Shown here one piece after another: positions 31,955 through 40,906 of a stretch of DNA of 40,906 nucleotides (position 1 is its first letter; each line of letters begins with the position of its first letter). The translations under genes and the position numbers were made by a program. Source of the stretch: Aquificales bacterium (GTDB lineage Bacteria > Aquificota > Aquificia > Aquificales > Aquificaceae); assembly GCA_027078675.1 (NCBI GenBank), contig JALWWX010000212.1:1-40906 (forward strand). The letters are read 5' to 3'. Below the pieces are notes generated by a model that was not told where the DNA came from, made no database searches, and was given only the letters and a program-made list of their open reading frames with translations.

Positions 31955-33270
31955 TTTCCTTCCTCCCTGACTCTCTCTTCCTTAACTTCAAATATGGAAA
32001 CGACAGGTATAGCCCTTGTAAAGAGAAGGAACCACATAAAGAACCATGCAAAGCTACCTATGGTTATAAGTATTTCAACAATGCTCGGATGATAAAGTCC
32101 CCAAGAGTAAGGTTCATATTCATGAGCCAGAGAGATGACAACGATAACAAATCTTTCAAGCCACATACCTATGTTGATAAATATGGAAACTACGAAGAGA
32201 ACAAGTAGATTTCTTCTCATACTCTTTATAAAGAGTATAAGTGGGACAACGGAGTTGCAGAATATCATAGCCCATGAGTACCACTTGTAATCTCCAAAAG
32301 CCCTGTAAATGAATTGATCCCTTTCAAATACATTTTCACCATAAAGAGGTAATGTAAACTCTGTTATGTAAGCGTAAGTAACTATAAGACCTGTGAAAAG
32401 GGTAAGTTTGGCCAGATTTTCAAAGTGATCTATGGTTATATACTCTTCCAATTTAAATATCTTTCTCATGGGTATAACAAGGGTAAATACCATTGCACAT
32501 CCGGAGAATATAGCACCTGCTACAAAGAAAGGAGGGAATATGGTTGCATGCCAACCAGGAACTATGGACACTGCAAAGTCAAAGGATACTACCGAGTGGA
32601 CTGATGCAACAAGGGGGGTAGCAAAGGCTGCAAGGAACAGGGATGCCCTTACATAATGCATCCACTGTGGAACGGTACCTGTCCATCCCAAGGAGAACAG
32701 CCTGTAGAAAAATCCTCTTACTCCTCCAAAGAATCTCCTTGCTATGGCAAGATCTGGTACCATACCGAGGTACCAGAATATTAGACTTATGGTAAAGTAA
32801 GTTGACACCGCAAAAACGTCCCATTCAAGAGGAGAAAAGAAGTTAGGCCATATCTCCCTCTGGGTGGGATAAGGGAAGAGCCAATATATCTTCCAAGGTC
32901 TTCCTGCGTGAATAATGGGGAATAACCCCGCTGTCATAACAGCGAATATTGTCATAGCTTCAGCGGATCTGTTGAATGCACTCCTGAAGTTTGCTCTAAA
33001 CAGCAATAAGACAGCGGATATTAGGGTTCCTGAGTGTGCTATACCTACCCAGAAGACAAAGTTGATAATGTAGAATCCCCACATACCAGGGTGCCTTATA
33101 CCCGCAGCTCCGAGACCAGTTTTCAGCTGATAGATCCACGCACCTATGGCGACAAGGACAAAGAATACACAGAGTCCAAGAGCTATCCAATAGGCCTTAC
33201 CGGGTTTTACCATGGGCATAAGGATATCTCTGTCTATCTTGTCAAGCCTTTCAGAAAGTTTGGTTGCCAT
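31951..33270 (-). CDS. actC: Alternative complex III subunit ActC (NrfD/PsrC-like)
   Basis: 439 residues with ten predicted membrane helices, NrfD family. Landmarks: FWVGIAHSGTLISAVLLLFRANFRSAFNRSAEAMT near helix 2, then WPNFFSPLEWDVFAVSTYF and FNSVVPL-like later segments. ActC holds a quinol site and is proposed to move protons. AGGAGGG ribosome site upstream. Separated from actB by one base. Confidence 0.94.
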   Translation of the reverse strand: MATKLSERLDKIDRDILMPMVKPGKAYWIALGLCVFFVLVAIGAWIYQLKTGLGAAGIRHPGMWGFYIINFVFWVGIAHSGTLISAVLLLFRANFRSAFNRSAEAMTIFAVMTAGLFPIIHAGRPWKIYWLFPYPTQREIWPNFFSPLEWDVFAVSTYFTISLIFWYLGMVPDLAIARRFFGGVRGFFYRLFSLGWTGTVPQWMHYVRASLFLAAFATPLVASVHSVVSFDFAVSIVPGWHATIFPPFFVAGAIFSGCAMVFTLVIPMRKIFKLEEYITIDHFENLAKLTLFTGLIVTYAYITEFTLPLYGENVFERDQFIYRAFGDYKWYSWAMIFCNSVVPLILFIKSMRRNLLVLFVVSIFINIGMWLERFVIVVISLAHEYEPYSWGLYHPSIVEILITIGSFAWFFMWFLLFTRAIPVVSIFEVKEERVREEGK

Positions 33271-33271
33271 A

Positions 33272-36200
33272 TTAAACCCTCCTTCTCACCTTTGGAAGGT
33301 AGTAAACCTTGGGTTCTGTCCCAAGGAGATCAAAGATTCTGTATGAATCCTTATCCTTAGACATCTTGTAAACCTGCGAGTTTTCATCCAGGAAGTTGCC
33401 GAAAACTATGGCACCGCTCGGACATGTCTGGGCACATGCGGGCAGAAGCTCACCCTCCTTAATCATCCTATGCTCATCCTTAGCGAGATCCCTTGCCTTC
33501 CTTATTCTGTGGAAGCAGAAGGTACATTTTTCCATAACCCCCTTACCCCTTACCGCAAGATCGGGATTAAGCATCCTATCAAGGGGTGACTCCCATTTGT
33601 AATCAAACCAGTTAAATCTCCTTACCTTGTAAGGACAGTTGTTTGAACAGTATCTTGTACCCACACACCTGTTCCACACCTGTACATTCAACCCTTCGTC
33701 ATTGTGATAGGTTGCCTTTGCAGGACAGACAGGTTCACAGGTAGCATTTTCACACTGCTGACACATCATTAATACAAAGTTGACTTCACCATTTTCCTCA
33801 TAGTAAGGCTCTATCCTTATCCAGGACATCTCCCTCCCCTTTAGATGTTCAGACGGGCCTGCTATGGGAACATTATTCTCTATATAACACGCAGCTATAC
33901 AGGCGGAACATCCCACACATTTATCAAGATCAACCGCCATAGCCCAAAGATAGGTCTTATGAACATGACTGTGATCGGGATAGGGCAGTTGGGCAAAAGG
34001 ATGCTTTGCATAGGGGTATTTAAACTTACCGGGAGGTGCCTCGTGACCCCATGCGTGCATATCCTCCTCTCCCATGTGTTCCTTTTTAGCCTCCTTATAA
34101 GGAATAGGGACAACTCCCCTATCGTGATCCGAATATGAACCAGAAAGTATCGGGATGTTCCTAACCTTACCCGTTTTCTTTATGCTAACAATCTCTATAA
34201 AAGGTATTAACTCCCCAGTCCTGCCGTCCACATTGAATTTTTCCGGTGTAATTGTACCCATGTATGCAACTATAATCCCATCCGCCAAGCCTTTCTGGAT
34301 ATGAGCGAGTGTGGTTTTATTAACTCCTTTACCGGATACAACAACCTCTTCCCTTAACAGTTTCTTATTAGGTATATTCCTTATCCTAAATCTCTTAGCT
34401 ATACCTTCAGAAACCAACATATAATCGCCATACGATATTGCGGTTATAGGATCAGGAATCTCATTTAAAAGCAGATTATTTTTACCTCTACCGTCATACC
34501 ATCTTATGGAAGGTGCAAGAACAAGTGCAGGTTTCTTAATCTCATTTTCATACCTTATGTTCCTGATCAAAGACCTTACTATATTAGTTCTCAAATTTAG
34601 ATTGACCTTGGGCAGTTCTTTTATGTGATATGGTAGTTTCTCAGGCGGTATATTGAAAGCGGGCCATTCATAGGGACCAGCATTAAAGAGCCTGTCCGCA
34701 ACCTCCTTGCCGTAATCCCTTTCTATCCTTTTATAGACATACTCTTTAAAGTCCTTAGCAATGCTCTTGCCTTTGTATCTCCTTAGTATTGTAATAAGGA
34801 TATCTCCCTCCGGAAGTGTGTTAAACAAAGGCCTGTTATTAGAAGGATCGCTTTCGGGAGGAATGAGAATCTCAAGGGCGGGCTTGTAAACGGAAAGCAT
34901 ACCTTTTCTGGGTTCAGAATCACCCCAGCTCTCTATAGGATGGGAAAGGGGAAGTATTAGATCACATTCCTGAGCGGTTTCATTAGGCAAATCATATAAG
35001 CCAACAACAAAGTGGGCATTCTTCAAAAGATTTTTAAATTTTTTACCCTCAAAGGAAGCGGGATCAACCTTTGATAGGAAAGCCACCCCTATCTTCCTTA
35101 TACTTAGTTCAGACATAAAGTTTCTGAGATCTATGAAATTTCCAACTCTTTCATAGTTTTCTGAATATGTAAAGTCTATAAGATCATCCGTCATGCCCAT
35201 AGCCCACTGTATAAGCCCTCCCAAGACAGCAACATCAAGACCAGTATCATGAGCGGTTGATACACCACCTACTATAAGCAGAGGTTTCCTCGCTCTTGAC
35301 ATTTTCGCGAGAAGCCTATCAATGTTCTCCGCCTTTATACCAGTTCTTTCCGCAACCTCCCACAAGGAGTAACGTGGTACATATTGAATTATCTCCTCAG
35401 GAACTTCCCTTACAGCCACACCGCTTTCTACTATCCATCTCAGTATAAAGGAGAGGAGAAAATGCTCCGTACCTGGTTCTACGGAAAATCTTTCATCCGC
35501 GTTAAGGCCTGTAAGTGTAAGATGGGGTTCTATATGTATCCATTTAAAGTTTTTATTATCACGTGCCTTCGCAAAGGCTGATTGGTAATATACGGGATTA
35601 CCGAAGGATTCAAGTATATCAGCACCTACGGTTAATAGAAAATCAGATTTCTCAACCTTATAAACTGGCAGTTCATTTATCCCGAATAGTACCTCATATC
35701 CCTTCCTGACAGCGGAGTGGTTTATGGGTTCAAATTCTGGCAATCTCTCAATACCTGCCTCTCTACAAAACTCATCTATAAGATGGGAAAGTGAACCCGT
35801 AGTCCTTGAAGAAAGGTAAACACTCTTAAGGCCTTTCTTCTCCGCTTCCTTTAATCTATCAACAACAAGATCTATGGCCTCTCTCCATGTTATCTCCCTC
35901 CAGTTGCCATTCGTATCTTTAATGAGAGGATTCTTATACCTTTCGGGGCTATAAATCCTGTATAAAGATGCCTGCCCTCTTATGCAAAGAACACCAGCGT
36001 TAAAAGGTTCTTTAAAAGCACCTGATGTTATGGGATGATTAGGCATACCCTCAAGTTTGGTGGGATATTTACCATGTACCCTGTCATAAACCTTATCCCT
36101 TACAAAGGCAAGGGCGGGACACCCAGAAGGACATTCAGCACATACCGTAGGGAAGTATAAACCCTCTCCTCCACCCCCCGCATCGGGAGGTATCCTATCG

Positions 36201-36334
36201 GGGGGAGGTGAAACAAAAGGAATTATTTCATCAGTTCTAAAGTAATGATTTTTATTGAGATGTCCTGTACAAGAGGATAGGGCTGCACTTCCTGATATAA
36301 ACCCTATGAATTTTATAAAGTCCCTTCTTTTCAT
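33272..36334 (-). CDS. actB: Alternative complex III subunit ActB (molybdopterin-like plus iron-sulfur)
   Basis: 1020 residues. TAT signal MKRRDFIKFIG with a following LSSC22 that may be lipidated. Residues ~55-720 form a molybdopterin-oxidoreductase-like domain, which in ACIII binds no molybdenum cofactor. It still has C65-x2-C68-x3-C72 and C117, the pattern of an N-terminal [4Fe-4S] site. The C-terminal part (~780-1010) is a PsrB-like ferredoxin: CVGCSACIAAC, CQQCENATCEPVC, a Cys cluster in RCVGTRYCSNNC and EKCTFCFHR...CAQTC. These carry electrons from quinol to ActA hemes. AGGAGGG ribosome site precedes the ATG. Confidence 0.95.
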   Translation of the reverse strand: MKRRDFIKFIGFISGSAALSSCTGHLNKNHYFRTDEIIPFVSPPPDRIPPDAGGGGEGLYFPTVCAECPSGCPALAFVRDKVYDRVHGKYPTKLEGMPNHPITSGAFKEPFNAGVLCIRGQASLYRIYSPERYKNPLIKDTNGNWREITWREAIDLVVDRLKEAEKKGLKSVYLSSRTTGSLSHLIDEFCREAGIERLPEFEPINHSAVRKGYEVLFGINELPVYKVEKSDFLLTVGADILESFGNPVYYQSAFAKARDNKNFKWIHIEPHLTLTGLNADERFSVEPGTEHFLLSFILRWIVESGVAVREVPEEIIQYVPRYSLWEVAERTGIKAENIDRLLAKMSRARKPLLIVGGVSTAHDTGLDVAVLGGLIQWAMGMTDDLIDFTYSENYERVGNFIDLRNFMSELSIRKIGVAFLSKVDPASFEGKKFKNLLKNAHFVVGLYDLPNETAQECDLILPLSHPIESWGDSEPRKGMLSVYKPALEILIPPESDPSNNRPLFNTLPEGDILITILRRYKGKSIAKDFKEYVYKRIERDYGKEVADRLFNAGPYEWPAFNIPPEKLPYHIKELPKVNLNLRTNIVRSLIRNIRYENEIKKPALVLAPSIRWYDGRGKNNLLLNEIPDPITAISYGDYMLVSEGIAKRFRIRNIPNKKLLREEVVVSGKGVNKTTLAHIQKGLADGIIVAYMGTITPEKFNVDGRTGELIPFIEIVSIKKTGKVRNIPILSGSYSDHDRGVVPIPYKEAKKEHMGEEDMHAWGHEAPPGKFKYPYAKHPFAQLPYPDHSHVHKTYLWAMAVDLDKCVGCSACIAACYIENNVPIAGPSEHLKGREMSWIRIEPYYEENGEVNFVLMMCQQCENATCEPVCPAKATYHNDEGLNVQVWNRCVGTRYCSNNCPYKVRRFNWFDYKWESPLDRMLNPDLAVRGKGVMEKCTFCFHRIRKARDLAKDEHRMIKEGELLPACAQTCPSGAIVFGNFLDENSQVYKMSKDKDSYRIFDLLGTEPKVYYLPKVRRRV

Positions 36335-36346
36335 ATTAAAGCCCTC

Positions 36347-36943
36347 CTATTTATGACAAGTCCAACAGTCGGTTGGAGCCCTGTCCACCTTTGCTGGAGG
36401 CAATCCATGAGCCTTAAGGTAACCGTTAACATCCTTATGACATTCAAGGCACCATCCCATCTTTAAAGGTTTTACTCTCTGGGCTACCGTCATGGTACTG
36501 AGATCACCGTGACATGCTTTACAATCAACACCCGCCTTTACATGCCTTTTGTGAGTGAAAAAGACAAAATCCGGGAGTTTATTAACATGCTTCCAAGGAA
36601 CTGGTTCCTTCTTGTTCCAATACTCAGTCAACTTTTTAATTTCAGGTTTGTCCGTTGCTATAACCGAATGGCAACCCATACAAACTTCCAAGGGAGGAAT
36701 ACCTGGACTTACCGCCTTATCCGCATATGCATGACAGTATGTACACTGCAGTCCTACATCCTTTACATGCTTGTAATGGGGAAACTCTATAGGCTGTTCG
36801 GGAGTCTCAATCCTGTAAACAACAAAGGCATCACCCAAAGGTTCTATCTTAACACCGAGAGATTTAAACAAATAGATTAAGGCTCCACCCACCACAAAAA
36901 CAACTACACCGAGTACAGCAAGAACACCAAGGCCCTTCCTCAT
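36347..36943 (-). CDS. actA: Alternative complex III subunit ActA (pentaheme cytochrome c)
   Basis: 198 residues. One N-terminal membrane helix (~5-28) and five CxxCH motifs in a periplasmic domain: CTYCH, CMGCH, CKACH, CLECH and CWTCH. Additional His residues (HYKH, HVKAG, KHV) can serve as distal ligands. This is the pentaheme ActA of ACIII, receiving electrons from ActB. AGGAGG ribosome site at 36948-36953. First gene of the operon and directly downstream of a sigma-54 promoter. Confidence 0.95.
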   Translation of the reverse strand: MRKGLGVLAVLGVVVFVVGGALIYLFKSLGVKIEPLGDAFVVYRIETPEQPIEFPHYKHVKDVGLQCTYCHAYADKAVSPGIPPLEVCMGCHSVIATDKPEIKKLTEYWNKKEPVPWKHVNKLPDFVFFTHKRHVKAGVDCKACHGDLSTMTVAQRVKPLKMGWCLECHKDVNGYLKAHGLPPAKVDRAPTDCWTCHK

Positions 36944-36964
36944 AATAGCCTCCTATATTCTATT

Positions 36965-36980
36965 AGCAAGGGGTGTGCCA
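36965..36980 (-). promoter_or_regulatory. Sigma-54 promoter of the act operon
   Basis: Minus strand TGGCAC-ACCCC-TTGCT matches the sigma-54 consensus TGGCAC-N5-TTGCW exactly, with GG and GC at the required -24/-12 spacing. Expected start is about 12 bp on, near 36955, leaving a ~12-base leader that just includes the AGGAGG of actA. A gene for a sigma-54-dependent activator is divergently encoded 145 bp away behind its kinase. rpoN itself is outside the window. Confidence 0.82.
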
Positions 36981-36989
36981 AAATGTCCT

Positions 36990-37006
36990 TGGAAATTTAT
37001 ACTCCA
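36990..37006. promoter_or_regulatory. 17-bp dyad, candidate activator site 1
   Basis: TTGGA-N9-TCCAA inverted repeat core TGGA(N9)TCCA. Same architecture as the dyad at 37077-37093. Its centre is ~43 bp upstream of the predicted sigma-54 start, closer than usual for an enhancer site. Confidence 0.4.
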
Positions 37007-37076
37007 AAAATTAAAAACTTAAATAAACGATACGATTTTTTAAATGAAAGTAAGGTGGTAAATTTTTTGTTGTGAC

Positions 37077-37093
37077 TGGTAAAAACTTGACCA
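37077..37093. promoter_or_regulatory. 17-bp dyad, candidate activator site 2
   Basis: TGGT-N9-ACCA, centred ~130 bp upstream of the predicted act start, the normal range for NtrC-type enhancers. Its right half overlaps TTGACC at 37087-37092, the best -35 for the kinase gene. An extra TGGT half-site at 37056-37059 lies 21 bp (two helical turns) to the left. Confidence 0.45.
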
Positions 37094-37119
37094 TCCGTCC
37101 AAAGTACGCAAAATAATAT
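37087..37119 (+). promoter_or_regulatory. Possible promoter of the sensor kinase gene
   Basis: TTGACC at 37087-37092 and an AT-rich TAATAT at 37114-37119, spacer 21 bp (or AATAAT at a 19-bp spacer), both longer than ideal. TAATAT ends 5 bp before the GTG start, which has no Shine-Dalgarno, consistent with a leaderless message. Confidence 0.3.
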
Positions 37120-37124
37120 GTACT

Positions 37125-38823
37125 GTGAACTGGCTTAAAAATATTCTCCATTTAAGCATAGGCATAAAGTTAGCTGTAACCTTTTTCACCGTTATTCTTC
37201 TTTCATCTTTACCCCTTACGGTTGTTATGGTAAACTTTGGGGAAAATATATTATTTGAAACAACTGAAGAAGCAATAAAGAACTTCCTTGAGATTGAAGA
37301 AAGCATAATTTCTGAATTTCTTATAAAAAAGGACGAAGAGAAACTTAAAGATATAAGCAAAACAATAATAGCTCAGAGGTTTATAAATGAAGTAGCCTTT
37401 CTTGATGAAAAAGGGTACGCTCTGACGTACACAAGTAAGGACGAGATACCCTTCGGTCTAACACGTCTTTTGGAAGATCAAAGATATACGGTTAAACACA
37501 AAGTAACCGACAAAGAAGGCAACCCAGTAGGATTTGTTGTTATAAGGCTTGATAAGAAAGAAATAACAAGGCAGTTTTCTTATATAAAATACAGCGTTTT
37601 GGGTATATCTTCGGGTTTCGGATTGATGGGTATTTTGCTAAGTCTCATAATATCCTATAGGATAAATTCAAGATTGAGGAGGATCCTAAAGGAAGCGGAG
37701 AAGGTAAGAAAGGGACATATAGAGGAAGTAAATAAAATAGACTTCCCTGAAAAGGATGAGATTCAAGACCTTGCAGATGTGGTTTATGAAGCCTTCAAAA
37801 ATGTTAATACATTCCTTAATAACATAAGATTTGCCCAAGACTTTTATGCGGAGATAGTAAACAATGTGTATGACATAGTACTCATCCTTGACAGAGAAAT
37901 GAGGATATTCTTTACAAATCACAGGATTGAAACCCTCGGATTTAACTATCACCAACTTCTCGGCAGGAAATTTTCCGTTTTAATAAAGGATCCAAGGGAC
38001 AGAACCATACTGAGGAATACGCTGAACAACAAGCTTCCCTTTACCTATGAAACGGAGATAAGAAAAAGGAAAGGGGGAAGTATTCCGTCCTTGCTAAGTA
38101 TAATGCCCGCCAAAGAGTGGTACATTGTAACCATAGCGGATATTTCAAAGATAAAAGAGCTTGAAAATAAAATGAAAAGGATTGAAGCCCTTTCTTTTCT
38201 GGGAGAGATGTCCGCCAATCTCGCCCATGAGTTAAAAAACGCCCTTTTACCGGTTAAACTCCTTACCTCTATGGATGAATGCGATAAAAAGGATATAGAG
38301 ATAATTAAAAAATCCATATCGCGAATTGACAGTATAGTTAATGAGTTTTTGACCTTCGCAAAAATAGGAGGAGGAAACTGGAGCTTACTTAATATAAGCG
38401 AGGTAATAAAGGAGAACATATCCCTGCTTCTCCCGAGGATCAAAGAAAAAAATATAGAACTTAAAACTTTTTTTGAAGATATACACATATATTCAAACAG
38501 AGAAGCTTTAAATGTAATACTTACAAACCTTTTAAACAATGCAATTGAAGCCATTGACGGCAAAGGCTTCATACATGTATCCGCTGTAAGAAAAAATATG
38601 GAAGTGCATATAACCATATCCGATTCGGGTAAGGGGATACCAAAAGAAAATATGGACAAAATATTCTCACCCTTCTTTACAACTAAAAAGGGAGGGACAG
38701 GTCTTGGCTTACCCATAGTGATGAGATACACCCATCTTTTGGGAGGTACACTTGATATACAATCCCAGGTCGGGAAGGGAACGACAATTACAGTTACAAT
38801 ACCTTATATAAATAATAAAAGCC

Positions 38824-38852
<29 letters not shown>
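37125..38852 (+). CDS. NtrB-like membrane sensor histidine kinase
   Basis: 575 residues, GTG start at 37125 (no in-frame ATG fits). Membrane helix 1 (~13-35), an extracytoplasmic sensor loop of ~120 residues (~36-155), membrane helix 2 (~156-180), HAMP linker (~180-230) and a PAS domain (~245-345; VYDIVLILDREMRIFFTN). HisKA phosphoacceptor His368 is in NLAHELKNALLPVK, and the ATPase domain has NLLNNAIEAI, DSGKGIP and GGTGLGLPI. The signal is unknown; the loop and PAS have no Cys cluster or heme motif. The response-regulator gene overlaps its 3' end by 29 bp, so they act as a pair. Confidence 0.92.
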
Positions 38853-40885
<2,033 letters not shown>

Positions 40886-40906
40886 CAATATTCCTTATAA
40901 GCTCAA

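Noticed and set aside
37056-37080. TGGTAAA direct repeat as an iteron or recombination site
   Set aside because: There are only two copies, in a promoter gap, and they are better explained as half-sites for the neighbouring regulator.
38045-38731. 228-codon open frame antisense to the sensor kinase
   Set aside because: It covers the conserved HisKA/ATPase region of the kinase and has no ribosome site or recognisable domain.

Overview
The window is about 41 kb of very compact bacterial chromosome. It has roughly 40 protein genes, one tRNA and almost no spare DNA; the largest intergenic gap is 181 bp. The gene content suggests a thermophilic, microaerophilic chemolithotroph of the order Aquificales (Hydrogenobacter/Thermocrinis-like). 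The reasons are a Gram-negative envelope set (LptB, KdsB, OmpA-like, RlpA), an alternative complex III fused in order to an A2-type cytochrome oxidase, a small cytochrome c that from memory resembles Hydrogenobacter c552, and a flavocytochrome-c-like sulfide oxidation gene. This assignment is inference from content; no database search was run.

Layout. 1-4749: argJ (cut by the window edge), rlpA, then a minus-strand run of cytochrome c, YkvA-like, ABC permease, DJ-1 and rlmI genes. 4814-6831: OmpA-like lipid/peptidoglycan-binding protein and a PflX-type radical SAM protein. 6832-12457: a minus-strand run bioH-bioC-htrA-sigma70-flavoprotein-Rieske. 12480-21587: lptB, a flavodiiron-type metallohydrolase, gpsA, tRNA-Arg(CCU), a hemerythrin, glnE, an MDR dehydrogenase and der. 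20772-25291: a minus-strand heme A/oxidase assembly run: a 42-aa membrane peptide, ctaA, ctaB, a heme-copper-oxidase-like paralogue, a 39-aa membrane peptide, a DUF420/CtaM protein and pstB. 25364-29454: coxC-sco-coxB-coxA (transcription order). 29519-30389: a TlpA-like thioredoxin and a c552-like cytochrome. 30444-36943: actA-B-C-D-F (alternative complex III). 37125-40885: an NtrB-like kinase, an NtrC-like sigma-54 activator and kdsB.

How it works together. ActABCDF would oxidise menaquinol/quinol and pass electrons to the c552-like cytochrome. That cytochrome would feed the CoxABC oxidase, whose copper and heme A come from Sco, CtaA, CtaB and the DUF420 protein. The strongest regulatory signal is a near-consensus sigma-54 promoter just upstream of actA, facing away from the divergent kinase/sigma-54-activator pair. 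Two 17-bp dyads with the same pattern, TGGW-N9-WCCA, lie in the same 181-bp gap. This points to dedicated two-component, sigma-54 control of the terminal respiratory chain.

Other points of note: an oxidase-subunit-I-like protein lacking the CuB histidine pair, two unannotated membrane microproteins in the assembly operon, a cytochrome c with Cys in the position normally held by the axial Met, a flavoprotein paired with a Rieske protein, a duplicated segment in sigma region 3, several genes whose -10 box lies 7-9 bp from the start codon (likely leaderless mRNAs), and three convergent pairs that share a TTAA as both stop codons.
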